Origin: an uncultured Verrucomicrobiota bacterium
GTDB lineage: Bacteria; Verrucomicrobiota; Verrucomicrobiia; Limisphaerales; UBA9464
Assembly (NCBI GenBank): GCA_903907925.1
Contig: CAIVQB010000009.1
Location: 1 to 38,917 of the forward strand
DNA length: 38,917 nt
Direction: 5' to 3'
Each line of letters opens with the position of its first letter. Position 1 is the stretch's first letter. A model generated the notes under the pieces. That model did no database searches, was not told the origin of the DNA, and worked only from the letters and a program-made list of their open reading frames with translations. Both the position numbers and the translations under genes were made by a program. This document shows, piece by piece, positions 17,963 through 24,489 of this stretch.

Positions 17963-18412
17963 ATGCAACGCTCCGTCACTGAAATTCTTCCCTACCTGCA
18001 GACCGCCATCGGTCCCGTAATCCTGATCTCAGGCGTGGGCATGCTGCTGCTGGTGATGACCAACCGCTTCGGCCGGGTGGTGGATCGTTCGCGGCAGATC
18101 ATGGCCGATCTGCGGCGGGGCACCGGTCCAGTGGTTCCGGGTGCCCGCGAACAAATCCGGATCCTGTTCCTCCGGGCGCGGGTGCTTCGATGGGCTATTG
18201 GAATGGCCTCGGGCAGCGTGTTGTTGTCGGGTCTGCTGGTGGCCACCTTGTTTGGAGCGTCGGCGTTCCACTGGGCCGTCGCGGGAGCGGTCGAACTGCA
18301 ATTCACCGGAAGCGTTCTGGCGCTGGTGGTGGCGGTGCTGTTCTTCCTCTACGACATCCACCTCTCACTGGTGGCACTGCGGTTGGAACTGCGGGAAACC
18401 GGGGTCGAATGA
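17963..18412 (+). CDS. DUF2721 family membrane protein
   Basis: A 149-residue inner-membrane protein of the uncharacterised DUF2721 family. The diagnostic N-terminal block is IGPVILISGVGMLLLVMTNR followed by the RVVDRSR motif. Two more hydrophobic segments follow at about residues 76-99 and 112-130, giving three spans. Length is typical of the family. The function of the family is unknown, and the neighbours (methyltransferase upstream, purC convergent) do not suggest one. Confidence 0.88.
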   Translation: MQRSVTEILPYLQTAIGPVILISGVGMLLLVMTNRFGRVVDRSRQIMADLRRGTGPVVPGAREQIRILFLRARVLRWAIGMASGSVLLSGLLVATLFGASAFHWAVAGAVELQFTGSVLALVVAVLFFLYDIHLSLVALRLELRETGVE

Positions 18413-18450
18413 TTCGAGCGTGCTCGGAATGCGTCAGAAGAAACCGAAAA

Positions 18451-18483
18451 GGGACACTGATTTCACGGATTCACACGGATTCC
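18451..18483. repeat. Short ACGGATT-type repeat remnant
   Basis: The segment GACACTGATTTCACGGATTC is followed by CACACGGATTCC, so the word CACGGATTC or CACGGATT recurs in tandem. Similar phrases flank small accessory genes in many environmental bacteria. Here no such gene remains; it lies in the 114-base gap between the DUF2721 gene and purC. Confidence 0.4.
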
Positions 18484-18526
18484 TGAAGAGCCAATCGGAT
18501 CATCTCTTCGCCCGCATGGATTCGGA

Positions 18527-19417
18527 CTACAGCGTCCGCCCGGTCAGCCGTTCGTAGGCCTCTACGTATTTCGCCTGGGTCCGGCGGACCACGTCGTCCG
18601 GCAGGGCAGGGGCGGGCGGGGTCTTGTTCCAGGACAGGGTTTCCAGGTAGTCGCGGACAAACTGCTTGTCGTAGCTGGCCTGGCTGCGGCCCGGCGCGTA
18701 CTGGTCGGCTGGCCAGAATCGCGACGAATCCGGTGTCAGCACCTCGTCGATCAGGAGCAGTTGGTCTCCGAAATAGCCGAACTCGAACTTGGTATCGGCG
18801 ATGATGATCCCGCGCTGCCGCGCCTGGTCGCGGGCGAAGGCGTAGAGTTTCAGGCTGAGGTCCCGAACGCGCGCCGCCGTGTCGGCCCCGACGATGGCGG
18901 ATGCCTGCTCGAAGGAGATGTTCTCGTCATGCCCACTCTCGGCCTTGGTGGCCGGGGTGAAGATCGGTTCAGGGAGTTCGGAGGATTCCAGAAGCCCTGT
19001 TGGAAGGCGAACGCCGCAGACGGTTCCGGAGGTGCGATACTCCTTCCAGCCGGACCCGGCCAGATATCCGCGCACCACGCACTCGATGGCCAGGGGTTTG
19101 GCCTTCTTCACGATCATGCTTCGGCCCCGGAGCTGTTGCGCGAACGGTCGGAGCGATTCCGGAAGCGGAGAGTCCTCGGTGCCGATTCGGTGGTTGGGAA
19201 GCCAGGCGCCGGTGAGGTCGAACCAGTAGTGCGACAGCCGGGTCAGGATCTCGCCCTTGCGCGGAATGCCGTTGGGCATGACGCAATCGAAGGCCGAGAT
19301 GCGGTCCGTGGCGACGAACAGCAGGCAGTCGCCGAGATCGAACACTTCACGCACCTTGCCGCGCCGCGGGGGCGGCAGTCCGGGAATCTGGAGGGTGAGC
19401 AGGGGCTCATCAGGCAT
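18527..19417 (-). CDS. purC: Phosphoribosylaminoimidazole-succinocarboxamide synthase
   Basis: SAICAR synthetase, the purine-pathway enzyme that joins aspartate to CAIR using ATP. The 296-residue product from the ATG at 19417 is of the longer, single-domain type (also found in yeast Ade1). Motifs include RRGKVREVFDLGDCLLFVAT, DRISAFDCVMPNGIPRKG, VVRGYLAGSGWKEY, ADTKFEFGYFGDQLLLIDEV and LTPDSSRFWPADQY. The open frame allows a start at 19447 but the extra ten residues are not conserved in the family. It stands alone; no other pur gene is adjacent. Confidence 0.96.
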   Translation of the reverse strand: MPDEPLLTLQIPGLPPPRRGKVREVFDLGDCLLFVATDRISAFDCVMPNGIPRKGEILTRLSHYWFDLTGAWLPNHRIGTEDSPLPESLRPFAQQLRGRSMIVKKAKPLAIECVVRGYLAGSGWKEYRTSGTVCGVRLPTGLLESSELPEPIFTPATKAESGHDENISFEQASAIVGADTAARVRDLSLKLYAFARDQARQRGIIIADTKFEFGYFGDQLLLIDEVLTPDSSRFWPADQYAPGRSQASYDKQFVRDYLETLSWNKTPPAPALPDDVVRRTQAKYVEAYERLTGRTL

Positions 19418-19503
19418 GCGCGACGCTAAGAGCGCGCCTGAAACCATTCAAACTAAACCACGCCGGACACCGACGGAGACGACTCGCAGTACCCGCGAAC
19501 CGA

Positions 19504-19590
19504 TCCCAATCGATCACACCCTCCAAAACCCACCAGACCTCTGCAAACACGGCTTCTTCTTCAACATGGCCACGTCAACGTCCGTACCGT
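19504..19590 (+). repeat. Diverged direct repeat, left copy, flanking the Tudor-knot gene
   Basis: These 87 bases match 21047-21132 in the same orientation at roughly 75-80% by eye with one gap. Shared blocks include TCCCAATCG, TGCAAACAC, CTTCTTCAAC, and a TGTCAA/CGTCAA-type end before CCG. The copy ends 57 bases before the Tudor-knot gene. Confidence 0.65.
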
Positions 19591-19647
19591 TTGGCAATGT
19601 GATCCCGCACCCTTGCGTTTTGTCGGATTCTGAAGAGTCATTATCGC

Positions 19648-20586
19648 GTGACCAAACGGATCGCCCTTTCCCGCCTGCTGACGGCCTGGATCATCATCGA
19701 AACGGCCGTCTCGCTCCGCGTCCAGGCCCGCGCCGCGGAGGTGGGTCCGCCCAAGGTCGGCGAAGTCCTCGAGGTCAAGGACACGGCCGGCGTGTGGTAC
19801 AAATCAACGGTCCTGAAGATCGATGGCGAAAAACGATTCATCCATTACGAAGGCTGGTCCGACACCTGGAACGAATGGGTGATGCCTGACCGCGTCCGGC
19901 CCATCGCGATCGCCCCGATCCCCGCCGTGCTCGGTGCCCCCGTGGTCGGCGAATTGATCGACGCCAAGGATAAGGGCGGCGGTTGGTACAAGGCCACGGT
20001 GCTCAAGATCGACGGCGACAAGCGTTTCATCCACTACGATGGATACAACGACACTTGGGACGAGTGGCTCGGACCGGACCACGTCAAGCCGAGGGGAACA
20101 CCGGCGCCCGCCGATGTGGCCGCGGGCGCGGGTGCCGCCCCGAAGAGTGTGGAACGTCCCAGGAATCTGACCTATCCGACAACCCTTGGCGTGCCCAAGG
20201 TCGGCGAGGTCCTGAAGGCCCGTGACAGGCAGGGACAATGGTATCTGGCGACCGTCCTGCAAGTGGACGGCGAAAAGAGGTTTGTGCACTTCCACGGTTG
20301 GGGCGACGGCGACAACGAATGGGTTGCGTCCGACGCCGTGAAACCGCTGACGGCTTCCGAGGCGGCCGCAGCCAGCACGAAACACACGCTCGATGGATGG
20401 TTCGCCAAGACAGAGATTGTCTTCTTTGGAGGCGCCCATATCCGAAGCACCCATTATGGTTCCGACCCGACGGAGGCGTCTATTTCGGGACTCCTCCGGC
20501 CGGCCTGGGCGACGGCGATTTCGCCGCGCTGCAGAAATCCGATCCCGGCAATTGCGGGACCTACGAACTGGTGGGCCGGCAATTGA
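19648..20586 (+). CDS. Secreted protein with three Tudor-knot/chromo-barrel-like repeats (frameshifted)
   Basis: The frame opens at GTG 19648 with a signal-peptide-like start (RLLTAWIIIETAVSLRVQA). Three tandem repeats follow at about residues 33-86, 96-149 and 181-233. Each has VGE(V/L)(L/I), an aromatic pair (WYK or WYL), TVLxxDGxKRFxH, and an aromatic cluster ending in EWV or EWL, for example FIHYEGWSDTWNEWV. This is the pattern of the Tudor-knot/chromo-barrel fold of eukaryotic MRG15 and MOF, an aromatic-cage peptide-binding module. In phase, the frame should continue into YWFRPDGGVYFG, but one base (a T between 20457 and 20458) is missing, so residues after about 270 are out of frame and stop at 20586. 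It is flanked by direct repeats. What it binds is unknown. Confidence 0.72.
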   Translation: MTKRIALSRLLTAWIIIETAVSLRVQARAAEVGPPKVGEVLEVKDTAGVWYKSTVLKIDGEKRFIHYEGWSDTWNEWVMPDRVRPIAIAPIPAVLGAPVVGELIDAKDKGGGWYKATVLKIDGDKRFIHYDGYNDTWDEWLGPDHVKPRGTPAPADVAAGAGAAPKSVERPRNLTYPTTLGVPKVGEVLKARDRQGQWYLATVLQVDGEKRFVHFHGWGDGDNEWVASDAVKPLTASEAAAASTKHTLDGWFAKTEIVFFGGAHIRSTHYGSDPTEASISGLLRPAWATAISPRCRNPIPAIAGPTNWWAGN

Positions 20587-21038
20587 CCCTGATCAAAAAC
20601 GGCGGGGAGCCCGAGGAACATACCTACAGTCCCGGCGCCGGCGGTGTCATGGACAGCAGCCCCCTCTCGCACGTCTATCGTTTCCGGCCCGGTGCCCGTC
20701 TTGAGGGGACTTGGGAAGTCAGTACGTCCAGCAACTTCGGCGGCGTCAGCGCAGTGGGCGCCAATACCTGGAACTTCCACAAGGATGGCACCGTCGAACA
20801 CACGACGTTCGGCGGAGTGGAAACCACCAAAACAAAAGGGATCGACGGTGCTGCGCCCGGACAGGCTCTGGGCCAGACAACCGCGATTGCCCGCGGAACC
20901 TACGACTTCGTCGGCGGAAAACTGATTGTGACCGGTGCCGATGGAATGACCGAGGCCCATTCCGCATCGGCTACGGACTCCGAGGAAAAACCACGCATTC
21001 TCAATATCGACGGTTCGGATCTGAACCAGACCCGATAG
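20458..21038 (+). pseudogene. Out-of-phase 3' half of the Tudor-knot gene
   Basis: This part continues the gene that starts at 19648, in the frame shifted by minus one. It reads FRPDGGVYFGTPPAGLGDGD, then NCGTYELVGRQLTLIKNGGE and FRPGARLEGTWEVSTSSNFG, a beta-rich lipocalin- or META-like region of about 190 residues ending at TGA/TAG 21038. Inserting one T at 20457/20458 rejoins both parts into one product of about 463 residues. No slippery heptamer for programmed frameshifting is present, so this is either a real inactivating deletion or a sequencing error; the reading is otherwise intact, which favours a recent event or an error. Confidence 0.68.
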
Positions 21039-21046
21039 GTGGACGC

Positions 21047-21132
21047 TCCCAATCGCTCACTCCTCGAACCTTCACCGGACCTTTGCAAACACTGCACCTT
21101 CTTCAACGTTGCCCTGTCAATGTCCGGACCGT
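21047..21132 (+). repeat. Diverged direct repeat, right copy, flanking the Tudor-knot gene
   Basis: This is the right-hand partner of 19504-19590, in the same orientation and starting 8 bases after the stop of the Tudor-knot reading frame. The best-matching core is TTTGCAAACACTGC and CTTCTTCAACGTTG. Together the pair brackets the gene as an island of about 1.6 kb. Confidence 0.65.
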
Positions 21133-21165
21133 TGTGGGACTGACCAACTTGCTCCGGGATTTCAG

Positions 21166-21192
21166 TTGACCGTTAAATTACACATGTAATAT
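21166..21192 (+). promoter_or_regulatory. Candidate promoter with a 14-bp dyad
   Basis: TTGACC at 21166-21171 and TAATAT at 21187-21192 resemble -35 and -10 boxes with a 15-base spacer, short of ideal. The -10 overlaps a dyad, ATTACA-CA-TGTAAT at 21177-21190, which could be an operator. The next ATG is at 21202, so a transcript from here would be nearly leaderless. Confidence 0.35.
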
Positions 21193-21201
21193 TAAGCGGC
21201 G

Positions 21202-21489
21202 ATGATGACACCAACACCGAGGTTGCGGGTACCGATTGAGGTCAATCGGCTGAATGGATTCTTCTACTCGCTCAGTGAAGATCCGGGCGGAGATATTTAC
21301 ATGGAACTCAGACGTCGATCGAACGATGGTGATCCTGAGTTTCGGTTCCTGCCGACCGAGAAGGTTGACCTCCGGGACAGCTATCGGCAGCCGACTGCTT
21401 CCGAATTCGTTCGGGAATTCGGGGTTCCTCCCAACCGAGGCCGCAGGAGTCCCGAAACAGGCTTGTTTAACCGTTTTGTCTCGGCGTAG
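21202..21489 (+). CDS. Small hypothetical protein
   Basis: A 95-residue open frame that I do not recognise. It is hydrophilic, with no signal peptide or membrane span. The middle (FFYSLSEDPGGDIYMELRRR) and FRFLPTEKVDLRDSY could be a small beta-rich fold, and the C-terminal part is Arg/Pro-rich. A promoter-like sequence lies just upstream, and no longer frame competes on either strand, so it may be real. The base composition of this stretch and the 145 bases after it is visibly less GC-rich than the neighbouring housekeeping genes. Confidence 0.4.
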   Translation: MMTPTPRLRVPIEVNRLNGFFYSLSEDPGGDIYMELRRRSNDGDPEFRFLPTEKVDLRDSYRQPTASEFVREFGVPPNRGRRSPETGLFNRFVSA

Positions 21490-21634
21490 CGGTGAAGCGT
21501 TATCGCTTTCCAAGACAAAAGGACTGGAGTTTTCTAGGCTTGGCCAATTCCAGAGCGCTTAGTTGCCTTAGAAAGTCGAAAAGGGTTCGGTCCTCCCTAA
21601 TGACACTTTTTGTGCGACGGAAGGGCCTCAATGG

Positions 21635-22564
21635 TCATTTTTCCGCGGTGGCCAGGAGGGTCTCGAAATGCGGGGGTTGTTCCTCGCGGGCGACGACGCT
21701 TACCTCGATGTTGCGAAACCCGGCGGATTCCAGCCAACGGTGCAGGTCCGCCTCCTCGAATCCCAGCCAGCGGTCGCCGTAAAGTTCCTGAGCCTGGGTG
21801 AAGGTATGACGGAGCAAATCGAGGACGATGATGCGTCCACCGGCCTTGAGAATCCGGTGCGCACCGAGGATGGTCTTCTGGGGATCCTCCGCGTGGTGCA
21901 ACGCCTGGCTGAGGATTACCAAGTCGACGGAGGCGTCATCAATGGGCGGGTTGGACAGGTCGCCGAGGCGGAATTCGAGGTTCTTGAGACCGTTCTTCCG
22001 GGCCTTGCGTGCGCCGAATTCGACCATCTTTTCGGAGTTGTCGACTGCGATTACCTGATGGCAGCTCCGGGCGAGCAGTTCGGCGAGGAGTCCTTCGCCG
22101 GAACCGAGATCGGCAACCACCAGCGGCGGGAGGATGCGCAACAGGAGATGCCCAAAGGCCTGCCAGGAACGGCCCGGTCCGTAGCTGCGGTCGAACCGGC
22201 CGGCCACTTGATTGAAATAGACCTGGGCCTGCTCGTCCCGCAGGGCCACGACCCGCCGGCGGTTGAGCTGGTCCCGTTCGTGTTCGGGTAATTCGGCCGC
22301 GCCTTGAACGGCCAGTTCGACGAGTCGGCGACCTTCCGGGGCCTTGTCGGGCTGGAGCCGGTAGTAGGTGCGTTTCCCCTCGCGCCGCGCGGCGACGATG
22401 CGGGTCTCGCTCAGCAAACCGAGGTGGGTCGAGATGCGTGACTGGGCGAGCTTGGTGATTTCCTGGAGCTCGGCGACCGACAACTCACCTTCTTCCAGCA
22501 ACGCCACGATGCGCAGCCGGGTCGGATCGGCGAGTGCTCGGAGGGATTTGAGGGTCGCTGGCAC
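21635..22564 (-). CDS. ArsR-family regulator fused to a SAM-dependent methyltransferase
   Basis: A 309-residue two-domain protein. I place the start at GTG 22564, because the family begins at PATLKSLRALADPTRLRIV; the frame runs open to 22759 but the extra residues look untranslated. Residues 1-90 form an ArsR winged helix (LADPTRLRIVALLEEGELSV, LAQSRISTHLGLL, REGKRTYYRL). Residues ~120-309 form a class I methyltransferase with VVADLGSGEGLLAELLA, VIAVDNSEKMVEFGARKA and LVILSQALHHAEDP. It is divergent from metK-ahcY. ArsR-type regulators of the SAM cycle (SahR, SamR) are known in Proteobacteria, so a SAM or SAH-sensing repressor of metK is the natural hypothesis, with the methyltransferase fold as effector pocket. 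Confidence 0.85.
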   Translation of the reverse strand: MPATLKSLRALADPTRLRIVALLEEGELSVAELQEITKLAQSRISTHLGLLSETRIVAARREGKRTYYRLQPDKAPEGRRLVELAVQGAAELPEHERDQLNRRRVVALRDEQAQVYFNQVAGRFDRSYGPGRSWQAFGHLLLRILPPLVVADLGSGEGLLAELLARSCHQVIAVDNSEKMVEFGARKARKNGLKNLEFRLGDLSNPPIDDASVDLVILSQALHHAEDPQKTILGAHRILKAGGRIIVLDLLRHTFTQAQELYGDRWLGFEEADLHRWLESAGFRNIEVSVVAREEQPPHFETLLATAEK

Positions 22565-22726
22565 CCCGGCAGGATAAGAGCCTGTCTGAAAATGGGGAAG
22601 GATCCTGTTTTTGGGGCGGCACTGGCGGATCGACTGGGACGGCCGTGAGCGGGCGTTCCCTCGTTTCAGGCCGGCAACCCACGAATCACCTCGTCCGTTC
22701 TGCCCCATTTTTCTCCAAAATCGGCA

Positions 22727-22768
22727 TTGACCCCTTTGTTTGTTTTCGTATCGTCGCATCCAGATACG
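22727..22768 (+). promoter_or_regulatory. Candidate metK promoter with overlapping operator
   Basis: TTGACC at 22727-22732 and TATCGT at 22749-22754 make a plausible promoter with a 16-base spacer. The inverted repeat CGTATC at 22747-22752 and GATACG at 22763-22768, with a 10-base spacer, covers the -10 box and start point, where a repressor would block transcription. It lies in the divergent region shared with the ArsR-methyltransferase gene, which makes that protein the best candidate to bind it. Confidence 0.42.
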
Positions 22769-22824
22769 TAAATATGTTGGTCGTCTGATCGGTTCAATTC
22801 ACTCCGTTTTAACCAGAAAACTTC

Positions 22825-24006
22825 ATGAGCAAGCGTTTCATTTTCTCTTCCGAATCCGTCGGTGAAGGGCATCCGGACAAGGTGGCTGACACGATTTCCG
22901 ACGCAGTGTTGGACGCCTGTCTGACGCAGGACAAATACAGCCGGGTCGCCTGCGAAACCTACGTGAAGTCGAACGTCGCCATCGTCGGCGGCGAGATCAC
23001 CACGAAAGCCAAGCTCGACTACGTCAAGATCACGCGCGACGCGATCCGCGAGATCGGTTACGTGAACGACGACGACGTGTTCCACGCCGACAAGGTGTTC
23101 GTGAATCTGCTCATCACCCAGCAGTCGCCCGACATCGCCCAGGGCGTCGATGCCAAGGCTGCCAAGGGCAAGAAGAAGGCCGAGCAGGGTGCTGGAGACC
23201 AGGGCCTGATGTTCGGTTACGCGTGCAATGAGACGCCGGAATTGATGCCGACGCCGATCATGTTCGCCCATCGGCTGGGCCGGGAACTCACCCGCATCCG
23301 CAAGGCCGGCAAGCTGGCCAAGTGGCTCCGCCCGGATGCCAAGTCGCAGGTTTCGGTCGTGTATGAAGACGACAAGCCGGTTTCGATTTCCAACGTTGTC
23401 ATCTCCACCCAGCACGCCGCCAACGTCGAGCACGCCTTGATCGAGGAGTTCTGCATCGAGCAGATCATCAAGAAGGTTCTGCCGAAGGACATGCTGACCA
23501 AGGACACACAGTTCCTCATCAATCCGACCGGCAATTTCGTGGTGGGTGGACCTCAAGGCGACACCGGCCTGACCGGACGCAAGATCATCGTCGACAGCTA
23601 CGGTGGCTGGGGCCGTCACGGTGGCGGTGCCTTCTCCGGCAAGGATCCGAGCAAGGTGGACCGCAGCGCCGCGTACATGGGCCGCTACGTCGCCAAAAAC
23701 ATCGTGGCTGCCGGTTTTGCGACCCACGCTGAAATCCAGTTTGCCTATGCCATCGGTTATCCCGATCCCGTCAGCGTGTATGTCAGCACCTTCGGCACGG
23801 CCCGCGAAGGCCTCACCGATCAGGCCATCACCGACGCGGTGCAGAAGGTTTTCAGCTTCAAGCCCGCCGACATCGTCAAGCAGCTCAACCTGCTCCGCCC
23901 GATCTACGGCAAGACCACCAACTACGGTCACTTCGGCAAGATCGACGCTGATCTCCCGTGGGAAGTGACCGACAAGGTGGCCGCGCTGAAGAAGGCCATA
24001 AAGTAA
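22825..24006 (+). CDS. metK: S-adenosylmethionine synthetase
   Basis: MetK makes S-adenosylmethionine from methionine and ATP. The 393-residue product has [20 protein letters not shown] at the start, the hexapeptide GAGDQG of the ATP site, [17 protein letters not shown] and the phosphate loop [19 protein letters not shown]. Length is standard. A Lys/Ala-rich insertion ([10 protein letters not shown]) sits before GAGDQG. It is followed by ahcY with the four-helix-bundle element between them; the element's terminal repeat begins at the base after the TAA. Control is probably by the divergent ArsR-methyltransferase. Confidence 0.97.
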   Translation: MSKRFIFSSESVGEGHPDKVADTISDAVLDACLTQDKYSRVACETYVKSNVAIVGGEITTKAKLDYVKITRDAIREIGYVNDDDVFHADKVFVNLLITQQSPDIAQGVDAKAAKGKKKAEQGAGDQGLMFGYACNETPELMPTPIMFAHRLGRELTRIRKAGKLAKWLRPDAKSQVSVVYEDDKPVSISNVVISTQHAANVEHALIEEFCIEQIIKKVLPKDMLTKDTQFLINPTGNFVVGGPQGDTGLTGRKIIVDSYGGWGRHGGGAFSGKDPSKVDRSAAYMGRYVAKNIVAAGFATHAEIQFAYAIGYPDPVSVYVSTFGTAREGLTDQAITDAVQKVFSFKPADIVKQLNLLRPIYGKTTNYGHFGKIDADLPWEVTDKVAALKKAIK

Positions 24007-24479
24007 GTTTTCAGTTTTCGGTTTTCAGTTTTCGGCGAGCCGTGACGCGCGGCTTGCCGAACTGAAAACTGAAAACAGTAAACCGAAAACTCAATCGATG
24101 GCCTTTCAGTCCTTTGAAGAACTTGAAGTTTGGAAGAGAGGCTGCCGGCTCGCTGTGGAAGTGAATCGCGCGCTGGCCGATTCGAAGGAGTACGCGCTGC
24201 GTGACCAGATGATCCGGGCGTCGATCTCGATTCCGTCCAACATCGCCGAAGGGCACGAACGCGACAGCAGGCTCGATTTCATTCGTTTTCTTCGGATTGC
24301 CAAAGGCTCGGCCGCTGAATTGCGAACCCAGCTTTACATTGCCCAACGACTCTCGGTCCTCCCCAAAGAACAAATCGAGATGCTCATTCAAGAGACCCGA
24401 GAATTGTGTCCGATGCTGCAGGCGTTGATCCGCTCGCTGCGCCCCGTTCCCGCCCCGCTGAAAACCGAAAACTGAAAAC
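24007..24479 (+). mobile_element. TIR-bounded element carrying a four-helix-bundle gene
   Basis: A 473-bp unit with perfect 22-bp inverted ends built from GTTTTC words: 24007-24028 reads GTTTTCAGTTTTCGGTTTTC plus AG, and 24458-24479 is its exact complement. A third copy of the GAAAAC run at 24061-24090 pairs with the left end, forming a long hairpin at 24007-24090 with GGCGAGCCG/CGGCTTGCC at its tip. The unit starts at the base after the metK stop and ends 10 bases before the ahcY ATG. It encodes no transposase. Similar repeat-flanked four-helix-bundle genes are scattered in many bacteria, which suggests mobility. Confidence 0.72.
24098..24475 (+). CDS. Four-helix-bundle protein (23S rRNA intervening-sequence/Avd-like)
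   Basis: A 125-residue protein of the four-helix-bundle family first found in 23S rRNA intervening sequences and related to Avd, the accessory protein of diversity-generating retroelements. Motifs are [57 protein letters not shown] and the C-terminal helix. Its last codons (APLKTEN) are encoded by the right terminal repeat of the surrounding element. The ATG at 24098 lies eight bases after a long hairpin and has no clear ribosome-binding site. No reverse transcriptase or rRNA gene is in the window. Its role is unknown; members are thought to bind nucleic acid as pentamers. Confidence 0.9.
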   Translation: MAFQSFEELEVWKRGCRLAVEVNRALADSKEYALRDQMIRASISIPSNIAEGHERDSRLDFIRFLRIAKGSAAELRTQLYIAQRLSVLPKEQIEMLIQETRELCPMLQALIRSLRPVPAPLKTEN

Positions 24480-24489
24480 CGAATACTTT

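Noticed and set aside
20440-20470. Programmed -1 frameshifting in the Tudor-knot gene
   Set aside because: No X-XXY-YYZ slippery site or downstream pseudoknot is visible; a one-base loss explains the data more simply.
22564-22824. A SAM or SAH riboswitch ahead of metK
   Set aside because: I could not fit the conserved cores of SAM-I, SAM-II or SAH riboswitches to either strand; a protein operator is a better reading.
22666-23931. Minus-strand frame of 421 residues opposite metK
   Set aside because: It is antisense to conserved metK codons, low in complexity and without recognisable domains.
24007-24479. The GAAAAC-rich runs as a CRISPR array
   Set aside because: The words are 7-8 bases long, contiguous, arranged as inverted ends, and have no spacers or cas genes.
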